A stretch of DNA of 7,502 bases from Bacteroidota bacterium. Its GTDB lineage: Bacteria; Bacteroidota; Bacteroidia; Flavobacteriales_D; Sanyastnellaceae. Below, in pieces: positions 1 through 7,043 of the stretch (positions are counted from its first letter, which is position 1; each line of letters begins with the position of its first letter). The stretch spans positions 1 to 7,502 of the forward strand of contig JAQCID010000052.1 of NCBI GenBank assembly GCA_027618855.1, given 5' to 3'. The position numbers and the translations under genes were made by a program. The notes beneath the pieces are model-generated. The model was not told where the DNA came from. It searched no databases and saw only the letters and a list, made by a program, of their open reading frames with translations.

Positions 1-351
1 CCCGGAACATTTGTGCGTTTCAGTTTCTACTCTGTACTTACAGCATCCATGAATTTTTGCATAGACTTCATCGGAAGCTTTCATCAAATCTGTATCGTGA
101 CCTACCCCCGTTGCAAGACGATGAACATCAAGGATGTCAGGGAAATGTTTCGTGTTATAAACGACGTGAAGCGTATGTGATTCAAGATCATAATCAGCAA
201 TCACGATGCCTTTAACATCATATGCCAGTTCAATGCGTTCTTCACACATCCCGCATACTCCTCCTACTTCAAAAGTAACATCTGCTTTTTTCTGAGCAGA
301 GATGTTGGTCCCCAAAAACAGGGCGAAAACCACAAATAGTAAATTCTTCAT
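1..351 (-). CDS. Secreted heavy-metal-associated (HMA) domain protein, partial at left edge
   Basis: This reading frame starts at the ATG at 351-349 and stays open for 117 codons to the window edge, so the C-terminus is missing. Residues 1-20 (MKNLLFVVFALFLGTNISAQ) form a typical short Sec signal peptide with likely cleavage near ISA-Q, so the product should be periplasmic or surface-exposed. The mature part begins with a beta strand and the motif GGVCGMCEERIE (residues 30-41), with Cys33 and Cys36 in the CxxC arrangement of HMA/MerP-type metal-binding domains. A second cysteine group, HGCCKYR, lies at 101-107, and another Cys at 115. The fold and metal binding are inferred from the CxxC motif; the metal (copper or another thiophilic ion) cannot be told from sequence. 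The gene lies 67 nt downstream of sdhB on the same strand. A role in metal sensing, buffering or transport is possible, but none is demonstrated. Confidence is high for the gene and moderate for the family. Confidence 0.8.
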   Translation of the reverse strand, partial: MKNLLFVVFALFLGTNISAQKKADVTFEVGGVCGMCEERIELAYDVKGIVIADYDLESHTLHVVYNTKHFPDILDVHRLATGVGHDTDLMKASDEVYAKIHGCCKYRVETETHKCSG

Positions 352-386
352 ACTACAAGTTTAAGTCACGAATACCCCAATCCGCG

Positions 387-414
387 CATAAGTAACAATT
401 GTTATGAAAATCAA
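387..414 (-). promoter_or_regulatory. Possible weak promoter with overlapping 12-bp palindrome before the HMA gene
   Basis: The 67-nt gap between sdhB and the HMA gene contains a perfect 12-bp palindrome, TAACAATTGTTA (393-404). On the minus strand a TTG (414-412) is followed after 17 nt by TACTTATG (394-387), one mismatch from the Bacteroidota -7 consensus TAnnTTTG. The palindrome sits within this would-be promoter, as an operator would. The region is AT-rich, so both matches could be chance, and the spacing is shorter than the usual 19-20 nt. No T-tract follows the palindrome, so it is not a standard terminator. Confidence 0.25.
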
Positions 415-418
415 TTTT

Positions 419-1168
419 CTACTTTGACGTCAAGTTTGAGGAGAGAAACTCTCTATTCATACGCGCAATATTTGTAATACTTATGCCTTTTGGGCACTCG
501 ACTTCACACGCTCCAGTATTTGTACAATTGCCGAATCCCTCTAGATCCATTTGGTCTACCATACGGATCACGCGCTCCTTACTTTCAGGCTTTCCCTGCG
601 GAAGAAGAGACAACTGGCTCACCTTCGCTGCCACAAAAAGCATTGCAGATGAATTCTTACAAGTCGCTACACAGGCCCCACAACCGATACAGGTCGCCGA
701 GTCAAACGCTTCGTCAGCATCATGCTTGGGAATGGGAATGGCATTTGCATCTATGGTCGCACCTGACGTGTTCACAGAAACATACCCTCCTGATTGAATA
801 ATCCTGTCAAATGCACTTCGATCCACTGAAAGATCTTTTATGACTGGGAATGCCGCTGATCGCCAAGGCTCAACATGGATCGTTTCGCCATCTTTAAAAG
901 AGCGCATATGAAGCTGGCAGGTCGTTACGTTTCTTCCTGGTCCGTGCGCTTCTCCATTGATAAACATTGAGCACGATCCGCAGATTCCTTCCCGACAGTC
1001 GTGGTCAAAAGCGAACGGCTCCTTTCCCCCACGGATTAAGTTGTCATTCAGAACATCCATCATTTCGAGAAATGACATGTCTCCTGACACCTCGGTCATC
1101 TTGTGCGTTTCCATAGCCCCAAGTTGATTAGGACCTTTCTGACGCCAAACTTTTAGAGTAATATTCAT
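419..1168 (-). CDS. sdhB: Succinate dehydrogenase iron-sulfur subunit SdhB
   Basis: This 249-residue subunit carries electrons from the FAD of SdhA to the quinone site at the membrane anchor, on the cytoplasmic face. All cluster ligands can be seen. The N-terminal plant-ferredoxin-like domain has Cys58, Cys63, Cys66 (CREGICGSC) and Cys84 for the [2Fe-2S] cluster. The C-terminal domain has [11 protein letters not shown], giving Cys160, Cys163 and Cys166, which with Cys225 bind [4Fe-4S]. Cys170, Cys215 and Cys221 bind [3Fe-4S]. These assignments follow the pattern of E. coli SdhB. Length is normal for the family. The ATG at 1168 lies 6 nt after the sdhA stop and gives the expected short N-terminus before the first beta strand. 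It is the last gene of sdhCAB. Fumarate reductase B subunits look very similar; the operon structure and diheme-type anchor fit a menaquinone-linked enzyme that could in principle run either way. Confidence 0.96.
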   Translation of the reverse strand: MNITLKVWRQKGPNQLGAMETHKMTEVSGDMSFLEMMDVLNDNLIRGGKEPFAFDHDCREGICGSCSMFINGEAHGPGRNVTTCQLHMRSFKDGETIHVEPWRSAAFPVIKDLSVDRSAFDRIIQSGGYVSVNTSGATIDANAIPIPKHDADEAFDSATCIGCGACVATCKNSSAMLFVAAKVSQLSLLPQGKPESKERVIRMVDQMDLEGFGNCTNTGACEVECPKGISITNIARMNREFLSSNLTSK

Positions 1169-1174
1169 AATGAT

Positions 1175-3172
1175 TTACTTGTAGCTACGCTGTTTGAGCT
1201 CAATGTTATCGTATACCAAATCTTCCTTATGAAGCTTGGCTTCAGAAGGGCTCCCTGTATATTCCCAAGCGGAAACGAACGTGTAGTTTTCGTCATCGCG
1301 AAGTGCTTCCCCGTCAGGAGTTTGGGATTCTTCTCGGAAGTGACCTCCGCAACTCTCAGCACGTGTTAGTGCATCGAGACACATTGCCTCTCCCAACTCG
1401 AGGAAGTCTGCGAGTCGTGTGGCTTTTTCAAGCTCAGGATTGAACTCATTCTCCGATCCAGGAACGAGAACGTTTGAATGGAATTCCTTTCTTAATTCCT
1501 GAATCTCCGCAATCGCCTCCTTCAGATCTTTCTCGTTACGGGACATGCCACATTTTTCCCACATAATCAGTCCTAACCTGCGATGAAAATCATCCACTGG
1601 CGTGTCTCCGTTATTTGAAATAAGGGCTTTTATTTCGTCTTTCACTTTCTTTTCGGCTGCATCAAACTCCACTGTCGCAGTAGAGATCTTGCCGGTTCTA
1701 ATGTCATCCGCCAAATAGTCTCCAATGGTGTATGGAAGTACGAAGTAACCATCTGCAAGCCCTTGCATCAAGGCCGAAGCGCCGAGACGGTTTGCCCCGT
1801 GATCTGAAAAGTTTGCTTCTCCTGCGGCGAAAAGCCCAGGCACAGTTGTCATTAAATTATAATCGACCCAAAGCCCGCCCATGGTATAATGAACCGCAGG
1901 GTAAATCATCATGGGTGTCTCATATGGATTGTCATCCGTAATCTGCTTGTACATATCAAAGAGATTCCCATACTTCGACTTGATCACTTCGCGTCCCAGC
2001 TCGACAATCGTTTCGTCCGAAGGATTGCTTATGCCTTTTGTAAGCGCTTCTGTTTTTCCATAACGTACAAATGCACTGGCAAAATCAAGGTAAACGGCAT
2101 GTCCTGTTTTATTGACTCCAAATCCCGCGTCACATCTCTCTTTTGCCGCTCTTGAGGCAACATCTCTAGGGACCAGGTTTCCAAAAGCAGGATATCTCCG
2201 CTCGAGGTAGTAGTCTCTTTCTTCTTCTTTCAGGTCTCTCGGAAGCTTTGATCCGTTGAGTATCGCTTCAACATCATCTTTGGATTTAGGAACCCAAATC
2301 CTTCCGTCGTTCCTGAGTGATTCAGACATCAAAGTGAGTTTAGACTGATAATGTCCACTCACAGGAATACAGGTTGGGTGTATTTGAGTAAAGCATGGGT
2401 TTGCAAAAAACGACCCCTGCTTATGGGCTCTCCAAGCTGCCGAAGCGTTTGATCCCATTGCATTCGTACTTAGATAAAAGGCATTTCCATAGCCTCCTGT
2501 ACAGAGGATCACGGCGTGTGCACTGTGCCTTTCAATCTCTCCTGTCACAAGGTTTCTTGCGATAATCCCTCTGGCTTTTCCATCAACCTTGACAACCTCC
2601 ATCATCTCATGTCGGTTAAGCATTTCTACTTTTCCTTTAGAAATCTGTCTAGAGAGGGCTGAATATGCGCCCAGTAAGAGTTGCTGACCGGTTTGGCCTT
2701 TTGCATAAAACGTACGCGAAACTTGAACACCACCAAATGACCTATTGTCAAGTAATCCGCCATATTCACGGGCAAACGGAACGCCTTGGGCAACACATTG
2801 ATCGATAATGCTGCCGCTCACTTCAGCGAGTCTATGCACATTGGCTTCTCTTGATCGATAGTCACCGCCTTTGACTGTATCGTAAAACAAACGATGAACT
2901 GAATCCCCATCGTTTTGGTAGTTTTTTGAAGCATTAATACCGCCTTGGGCAGCAATAGAGTGCGCACGGCGAGGAGAATCTTGGAAACACAGTGACTTGA
3001 CGTTGTACCCCATTTCAGCCAGAGAAGCTGCCGCTGAAGAACCTGCCAGACCTGTACCTACAACGATAATATCTATAAGCCTCTTATTTGCAGGGGTGAC
3101 AAGTCGGATGTTGTCCTTGTGCTTGCTCCATTTTTCTGCAAGCGGTCCTTCTGGAATTCTAGAATCTAACAT
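1175..3172 (-). CDS. sdhA: Succinate dehydrogenase flavoprotein subunit SdhA
   Basis: This 665-residue catalytic subunit oxidises succinate to fumarate with covalently bound FAD. The Rossmann dinucleotide motif [17 protein letters not shown] is at 39-55. His71 in [15 protein letters not shown] is the expected covalent FAD attachment residue. Substrate-site residues of the family are present: His265 in FTQIHPT, Arg336 in [11 protein letters not shown] (the general acid/base arginine in the fumarate reductase superfamily), His428 in [10 protein letters not shown] and Arg462 in [13 protein letters not shown]. The FAD-binding segment [20 protein letters not shown] is at 448-467. The C-terminal helical domain (about 500-665) is complete. 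The length, and the start [15 protein letters not shown], match the Bacteroidota form of the protein as I remember it. The start lies 3 nt after the sdhC stop and the stop 6 nt before sdhB, which indicates translational coupling. No signal peptide is visible, as expected for a cytoplasm-facing subunit. Nothing is missing or unusual. Confidence 0.97.
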   Translation of the reverse strand: MLDSRIPEGPLAEKWSKHKDNIRLVTPANKRLIDIIVVGTGLAGSSAAASLAEMGYNVKSLCFQDSPRRAHSIAAQGGINASKNYQNDGDSVHRLFYDTVKGGDYRSREANVHRLAEVSGSIIDQCVAQGVPFAREYGGLLDNRSFGGVQVSRTFYAKGQTGQQLLLGAYSALSRQISKGKVEMLNRHEMMEVVKVDGKARGIIARNLVTGEIERHSAHAVILCTGGYGNAFYLSTNAMGSNASAAWRAHKQGSFFANPCFTQIHPTCIPVSGHYQSKLTLMSESLRNDGRIWVPKSKDDVEAILNGSKLPRDLKEEERDYYLERRYPAFGNLVPRDVASRAAKERCDAGFGVNKTGHAVYLDFASAFVRYGKTEALTKGISNPSDETIVELGREVIKSKYGNLFDMYKQITDDNPYETPMMIYPAVHYTMGGLWVDYNLMTTVPGLFAAGEANFSDHGANRLGASALMQGLADGYFVLPYTIGDYLADDIRTGKISTATVEFDAAEKKVKDEIKALISNNGDTPVDDFHRRLGLIMWEKCGMSRNEKDLKEAIAEIQELRKEFHSNVLVPGSENEFNPELEKATRLADFLELGEAMCLDALTRAESCGGHFREESQTPDGEALRDDENYTFVSAWEYTGSPSEAKLHKEDLVYDNIELKQRSYK

Positions 3173-3175
3173 TGT

Positions 3176-3868
3176 TTACGACTGGATAATAAAGAGGTAA
3201 ATAGGAAGAGAGGCAAAACCAGCAGGGATGAGGATGCTGAACGCTTTCCCTACAAAATTGATCACAGGGGTGTACATCGGATGGCTGATTCCCATGGATT
3301 GGAATGCACTTTGAAAACCATGATTTAAATGGAACGCCATAGAGAGCATTGCAAAAACATACAGCCCTGTCATCACACCTGCGAGGTTGTTAATCGCTGG
3401 ATTAAAGAAATCCAATGTTACCGAGTGAAGATCCTTCACTCCGTTGATGATTTCAATCTCTCCGAAATGCATGACATACCAAAAGCTTTGCATGTGCGAA
3501 ACAAGAAAGACCAAAAGAATAGTCCCTAAAACCGCCATATTTCTACTTGCCCAACTTGAATTTAAATTCCCCTTTTCCACCACGTATTTAACTGGACGGG
3601 CCTTGCGGTTCTGAATCGTAAGTACGAAACCGTCAACAATATGAAAAATAATTCCCGCATATGTGAGATACGACAGCACTTTAATGAGTGGATTCGTAGT
3701 CATAAATTGTGCGTAGTTGTTGAAGGCGTCTCGACCTTCTTCACCTCCGACGAACAACTGTAAGTTGCCCAAAAGGTGTCCAACTAAAAAAAGACAGAGG
3801 AAGAGGCCCGTAAGAGCCATTGCGTACTTCCTTGAAAGAGAACTTTTTAGGATTCCTGTTTTACTCAT
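3176..3868 (-). CDS. sdhC: Succinate dehydrogenase cytochrome b subunit SdhC (five-helix, b558 type)
   Basis: This is the single membrane anchor of the enzyme, passing electrons from the iron-sulfur subunit to quinone. From the chosen ATG it has 230 residues and five hydrophobic helices, at about 18-38, 62-85, 110-132, 162-182 and 202-228. Four histidines fall where the B. subtilis/Wolinella diheme anchors have their haem ligands: His31 in helix 1, His76 in helix 2 (IIFHIVDG), His125 in helix 3 (LVSHMQSFW) and His180 in helix 4 (MAFHLNHG). A diheme anchor usually goes with menaquinone; that is inference. The frame extends upstream to an ATG at 3931, but the extra residues are poorly family-like and overlap a promoter-like element. 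The start MSKTGILKSSLSRKYAMAL fits flavobacterial SdhC N-termini. ATG 3874, two codons upstream, is the alternative. It is the first gene of the operon. Confidence 0.92.
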   Translation of the reverse strand: MSKTGILKSSLSRKYAMALTGLFLCLFLVGHLLGNLQLFVGGEEGRDAFNNYAQFMTTNPLIKVLSYLTYAGIIFHIVDGFVLTIQNRKARPVKYVVEKGNLNSSWASRNMAVLGTILLVFLVSHMQSFWYVMHFGEIEIINGVKDLHSVTLDFFNPAINNLAGVMTGLYVFAMLSMAFHLNHGFQSAFQSMGISHPMYTPVINFVGKAFSILIPAGFASLPIYLFIIQS

Positions 3869-3889
3869 GTTCATTCGTATAATCGCCCA

Positions 3890-3920
3890 TAAAGGTACAC
3901 GGAGGAAGACCGACAACCAA
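3890..3920 (-). promoter_or_regulatory. Predicted Bacteroidota-type promoter of sdhCAB
   Basis: On the minus strand, TTG (3920-3918) is followed after 20 nt by TACCTTTA (3897-3890). The Bacteroidota housekeeping consensus is TTG near -33 and TAnnTTTG near -7 with about 19-20 nt between. Only the last base of the -7 box differs. The element lies just after the ssb terminator and just before the preferred sdhC start, where a promoter is needed. Transcription would start near 3885, leaving a leader of only 10-17 nt, and it rules out translation from the upstream ATG at 3931 on that transcript. This is a pattern match only. Confidence 0.5.
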
Positions 3921-3946
3921 CGAATTAACACAGATATAAGTTGTAG

Positions 3947-3979
3947 AAAAAAGGAGGGCCCACCTGCATAAGCCCTCCT
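3947..3979 (-). terminator. Rho-independent terminator downstream of ssb
   Basis: Read on the minus strand, an 8-bp GC-rich perfect stem AGGAGGGC / GCCCTCCT (3979-3972 pairing with 3959-3952) encloses a 12-nt loop and is followed by a run of T (3951-3947). It begins 6 nt after the ssb stop codon. The plus strand has no T-run after the hairpin, so it should act only on leftward transcription. It separates ssb from sdhCAB and makes them separate transcription units. Confidence 0.88.
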
Positions 3980-3985
3980 GTCCGA

Positions 3986-4333
3986 TCATGCTTCTTCGGG
4001 TTTCTTATCCAACATGAGAAGATCACTGGCCACCACTTCGGTGATATACCGTGTTTTCCCCTCGCTATCGTCATACGTTCGATACATGAGTCGGCCTTCT
4101 ATGGCTATCTCGGCTCCCTTTTTTAAATATTGACTCATAATCTCCCCAAGAGACCCCCACGCCACAACATCGTGCCATTGGGTTTTCTCTATTTTATCGC
4201 CTTCGCCGTTGCGATATGATTCATTTGTCGCTATCGAAAAGTTAACTTTTGATTTCCCATCATCGAAGTTGATGGTCTTAGGGTCTTGCCCTAGCCTGCC
4301 AATTAATTGGACTTTGTTACGTAATGCATTCAT
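3986..4333 (-). CDS. ssb: Single-stranded DNA-binding protein, short tail-less form
   Basis: This 115-residue protein is essentially one OB-fold that binds single-stranded DNA in replication, repair or recombination. Family landmarks include MNALRNKVQLIGRLGQDP at the N-terminus (strand 1), FSIATNESY (32-40), TQWHDVVAWGSLGEIMSQYLKKG (51-73), which includes Trp53 and matches the E. coli SSB 'TEWHRVV' region, and the IEGRL segment (78-82). It stops at about the end of the OB domain with KKPEEA. There is no Gly/Pro/Gln-rich linker and no acidic DDxPF-type tip, which in full-length SSBs recruits partner proteins. E. coli SSB has 178 residues, so this is closer in size to B. subtilis SsbB (113). 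It may therefore be an accessory SSB, with a longer one elsewhere; the window cannot show that. It is a single-gene unit with its own terminator, divergent from gltX. Confidence 0.93.
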   Translation of the reverse strand: MNALRNKVQLIGRLGQDPKTINFDDGKSKVNFSIATNESYRNGEGDKIEKTQWHDVVAWGSLGEIMSQYLKKGAEIAIEGRLMYRTYDDSEGKTRYITEVVASDLLMLDKKPEEA

Positions 4334-4470
4334 TGTATTTTGTTTTAACTGTCACAAACTTCAATCCTTTTATCATGTCGTTTTGAGGGAGTTTGTATAT
4401 GAAGGTCTATGGTTGATGGTTGTTTCGAAAAAAGGGAATTACCTTCGCAATCTGGTATTAACATCCCGCT
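4334..4470. promoter_or_regulatory. Divergent intergenic region between ssb and gltX
   Basis: This 137-nt AT-rich spacer must hold the promoters for ssb (leftward) and gltX (rightward). For gltX, two imperfect Bacteroidota-type pairs are visible: TTG 4383-4385 with TATGGTTG 4408-4415 (22-nt spacer), and TTG 4420-4422 with TACCTTCG 4440-4447 (17-nt spacer). Each has one mismatch in TAnnTTTG and off-optimum spacing. For ssb I see only GAAGTTTG (minus strand, near 4354-4361) without a good -33 partner. Neither start has a Shine-Dalgarno sequence. No hairpin, riboswitch or T-box-like structure was recognised. Confidence 0.35.
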
Positions 4471-6012
4471 ATGAACACAAAAAAAGTACGTGTAAGATTT
4501 GCGCCTAGTCCTACAGGACCGCTTCACATGGGAGGTGTGAGGACTGCGCTATACAATTATCTGTTTGCTCGCGCGCATGGGGGGGTGTTTATTCTAAGAA
4601 TAGAGGATACAGACCAAACCCGTTATGTCGAAGGAGCGGAAGATTACGTACGCGAGGCATTAAAGTGGTGTGGGCTTGACATTGACGAAGGTGTTGTCGC
4701 TGGAGGTGAGTTCGGACCTTACCGTCAAAGTGAGCGAAATGACTTTTACAGTGAAGCAGTAAAGCTTCTTCTCGTCTCTGGGTATGCCTACATGGCGTTC
4801 GACACTCCAGACGAACTTGATGCGCTGAGAAAAAAAGCGGCGTCTGAAAAGAATGTCTTCCAATACGACGCGTTGACACGAATGAACTGTAGAAACAGTT
4901 TGTCTTTGAATAACGAAGAGGTGGAGAGACTTATAGAGTCCGGAACGCCATATATCGTTCGGTTTAAGACGCCAGACGTCGCTGAAGACATCGTCTTTAG
5001 GGATGAAATAAGAGGTGAAATATGTATTTCGAGTCAGGTTGTGGATGACAAAGTCCTTGTAAAATCTGATGGACTGCCCACGTATCATTTGGCAAACATT
5101 GTTGACGATCACAAGATGGACATCAGCCATGTGATTCGTGGAGAAGAATGGCTCCCCAGTGCGCCGCTTCACGTGATGCTTTACAAGGCGTTCGGGTGGG
5201 AGGTCCCGAAATTTGCTCATCTTCCACTCATCTTAAAGCCTGAGGGGAATGGGAAACTCAGCAAACGAGATGGTGATGCTGGAGGGTTTCCGGTATTTCC
5301 GATCGAGTGGAAGGATCCGAAAAATGGAAATATATCCAGTGGTTATCGCGAACAAGGATACGATCCGAGGGCATTCCTAAATATGATTCTTATGCTTGGA
5401 TGGAATCCTGGAGACGAACGTGAAATGTTTTCACTCGAAGACGCCGCAAAAATATTCTCTCTAGAAAGAGTCGTGAAATCGGGAGCGCGTTTCAGTCCCG
5501 ATAAAGCGAGATGGTATAACGAGCAGTACCTCCGACAAGAGTCTCCCGCCAAACTTGCTGAACCATTTGTGAAGCTTGCTTTGGACAGAGACATGGCGCT
5601 TAATATAAAAGATGCTGAAGAGATTCTGAAGATGATGCTTGATCGCATTTCGTTCTTGAAGGATGTTTTCGAGGCTCAGTGGATTTTCAAAGCTCCTTCT
5701 CCAGAAGATTACGACACGGAAATGGTTCGCAAAAAGTGGAAGCCAGAAACCGCATCATATATGTTTGACCTCAAGGAAATGCTTGAAACAGTATCCCCCT
5801 TTAACGCGACAGAAATTGAATCGCGTTTCAAAAGACATCTTGAAGAAAAAGAATTGGGGTTTGGGCAAGTTTTACTGCCCTTTCGACTCGCGCTAACCGC
5901 TTCTGGTGGCGGACCTTCTATGTTTGATTTTGCGGAATACCTCGGACTGGAAAAAACGCTTGAAAGGCTCACAAATGGAGTGGACGAAATAGAGAAAATA
6001 AAAGCAGCATGA
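4471..6012 (+). CDS. gltX: Glutamate--tRNA ligase (GluRS)
   Basis: This 513-residue class I aminoacyl-tRNA synthetase charges tRNA-Glu with glutamate in the cytoplasm. The Rossmann catalytic domain starts with RFAPSPTGPLHMGG (9-22), in which HMGG is the HIGH signature, then ILRIEDTDQTR (41-51). The second signature KLSKR is at 262-266, preceded by LPLILKPEGNG. Other family blocks are GLPTYHLANIVDDHKM (201-216) and HVIRGEEWLPSAPLH (220-234). The stretch GGFPVFPIEWKDPKNGNISSGY (271-292) is an insertion I associate with Bacteroidota GluRS. The C-terminal half is the helical anticodon-binding region. The zinc-binding CxC...C pattern of E. coli GluRS in the acceptor-binding domain is absent; between 100 and 139 there is no cysteine. 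The start is fixed by the conserved RFAPSPTG block nine residues in. It is the first gene of a two-gene unit with folB. Whether the enzyme also charges tRNA-Gln cannot be decided here. Confidence 0.97.
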   Translation: MNTKKVRVRFAPSPTGPLHMGGVRTALYNYLFARAHGGVFILRIEDTDQTRYVEGAEDYVREALKWCGLDIDEGVVAGGEFGPYRQSERNDFYSEAVKLLLVSGYAYMAFDTPDELDALRKKAASEKNVFQYDALTRMNCRNSLSLNNEEVERLIESGTPYIVRFKTPDVAEDIVFRDEIRGEICISSQVVDDKVLVKSDGLPTYHLANIVDDHKMDISHVIRGEEWLPSAPLHVMLYKAFGWEVPKFAHLPLILKPEGNGKLSKRDGDAGGFPVFPIEWKDPKNGNISSGYREQGYDPRAFLNMILMLGWNPGDEREMFSLEDAAKIFSLERVVKSGARFSPDKARWYNEQYLRQESPAKLAEPFVKLALDRDMALNIKDAEEILKMMLDRISFLKDVFEAQWIFKAPSPEDYDTEMVRKKWKPETASYMFDLKEMLETVSPFNATEIESRFKRHLEEKELGFGQVLLPFRLALTASGGGPSMFDFAEYLGLEKTLERLTNGVDEIEKIKAA

Positions 6013-6374
6013 GTGTAGAAAAGATAGAATTCATTGAAGTAAATGGGCTACGTTTTCACTCGTACCATGGATGTATGGCCGAGGAGACGAAGATTGGAGG
6101 TGAATATAGAGTCGATGTGCGATTGGGCGTGAATATGAGCTTAGGTAGCAAGTCTGACAAATTGGTCGATACGATCGATTATTGCAGTGTTCACCGCATC
6201 GTGGCTGATGAAATGAAAACGCCATCAAAATTGATTGAACACGTGGGCAGGAGGATACTCGAATCTCTCAAACATAAACTGGTCCTTGCAAGCACGATCG
6301 AAATCAAGTTGACCAAATTCTCGCCACCCATAGATGGAGACTGCGAGTCGGTAGCCGTAGTCATGCACGCCTGA
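6009..6374 (+). CDS. folB: Dihydroneopterin aldolase (FolB)
   Basis: This 121-residue cytoplasmic enzyme of folate synthesis cleaves 7,8-dihydroneopterin to 6-hydroxymethyl-dihydropterin and glycolaldehyde. Alignment by eye with S. aureus FolB places the key residues: Glu26 in YHGCMAEETKIGG (catalytic-region Glu22), Tyr58 in DTIDYCSV (Tyr54), Glu77 in LIEHVGRRIL (pterin-anchoring Glu74) and Lys103 in LTKFSPPIDG (catalytic Lys100). Length and the full T-fold pattern are normal. The ATG overlaps the gltX stop in the arrangement ATGA (6009-6012), so translation is probably coupled and both genes share a transcript. The homologous FolX (dihydromonapterin epimerase) is an alternative but mainly a proteobacterial one. 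It ends 14 nt before the convergent scoB stop, with no clear terminator in between. Confidence 0.93.
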   Translation: MSVEKIEFIEVNGLRFHSYHGCMAEETKIGGEYRVDVRLGVNMSLGSKSDKLVDTIDYCSVHRIVADEMKTPSKLIEHVGRRILESLKHKLVLASTIEIKLTKFSPPIDGDCESVAVVMHA

Positions 6375-6388
6375 TTCATCTCCTCAGA

Positions 6389-7042
6389 TTAGAGAGACAT
6401 TTCTGGAACCAACTCCGGCAAGATTAACGCACCATCGGTCGCGTTCACGATTTGTTCTACAGTCACTCCCGGAGCACGCTCGACAAGGTGAAAGGCTCCA
6501 TCTTTGATATCTAGAACGGCCAAATTTGTAACCACACGTTTGACACACCCCACTCCTGTCAGAGGAAGCGAACATTTGGAAAGAAGTTTCGATTCTCCTG
6601 CTCGATTTGTGTGCATCATCGCCACAACGATATTCTCTGCACTCGCCACAAGATCCATTGCTCCGCCCATGCCCTTGACCATTTTGCCTGGGATTTTCCA
6701 GTTGGCAATATCTCCATTGGCACTTACTTCCATCGCCCCTAAAACGGTGAGTTGCACATGTTGACCTCGAATCATTGCAAATGAAGTCGCACTGTCAAAA
6801 AACACCGCACCGGGAAGAGCCGTTATCGTTTGCTTGCCTGCATTAATAAGATCTGCGTCTTCAGTCCCTTCGATGGGGAACGGCCCCATACCCAGTATGC
6901 CATTCTCAGACTGAAATTCTACATCCAGTCCTTCGGGAATGTGATTTGCGACAAGCGTCGGTATCCCTATCCCCAGGTTCACATACTGACCGTTTTGTAC
7001 TTCCTGTGCAATCCTTCTTGCAATTCCGTTTTTATCAAGCAT
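6389..7042 (-). CDS. scoB: 3-oxoacid CoA-transferase subunit B
   Basis: This 217-residue subunit works with subunit A to move CoA from succinyl-CoA to acetoacetate (or a related 3-oxoacid), giving acetoacetyl-CoA and succinate in the cytoplasm. Family I CoA-transferase features are clear: [19 protein letters not shown] (20-38), the active-site glutamate motif [11 protein letters not shown] (44-54) with Glu46 as the residue expected to form the glutamyl-CoA thioester, and the glycine-rich GMGGAMDL (124-131). Length is normal for beta subunits. The start is separated from the scoA stop by one nucleotide, so the pair is coupled. AtoA (acetate CoA-transferase beta subunit) is very similar, and donor preference cannot be settled by eye; the ScoB call is favoured because succinyl-CoA-dependent forms are common in aerobic Bacteroidota. 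It is convergent with folB. Confidence 0.93.
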   Translation of the reverse strand: MLDKNGIARRIAQEVQNGQYVNLGIGIPTLVANHIPEGLDVEFQSENGILGMGPFPIEGTEDADLINAGKQTITALPGAVFFDSATSFAMIRGQHVQLTVLGAMEVSANGDIANWKIPGKMVKGMGGAMDLVASAENIVVAMMHTNRAGESKLLSKCSLPLTGVGCVKRVVTNLAVLDIKDGAFHLVERAPGVTVEQIVNATDGALILPELVPEMSL

Positions 7043-7043
7043 C

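Noticed and set aside
483..801. Plus-strand open frames of about 100 codons opposite sdhB
   Set aside because: They lie wholly opposite a well-conserved gene, overlap each other in different frames, and have no recognisable domain; they are shadows of sdhB.
3176..3931. Longer sdhC starting at the ATG at 3931
   Set aside because: The added 21 residues do not resemble known SdhC N-termini and overlap the likely promoter; MSKTGILKSSLSRKYAMAL at 3868 fits the family.
4411..4422. Direct repeat GGTTG-AT-GGTTG upstream of gltX
   Set aside because: It is too short and isolated to support a regulatory site; chance is likely.
4660..5220. Minus-strand 186-codon open frame opposite gltX
   Set aside because: It overlaps the catalytic domain of an unmistakable GluRS, and its translation shows no family motif; this is an antisense shadow.
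6375..6391. Possible bidirectional terminator between convergent folB and scoB
   Set aside because: The gap is only 14 nt and the best pairing is a 4-bp TCTC/GAGA stem with no T-run in either direction.
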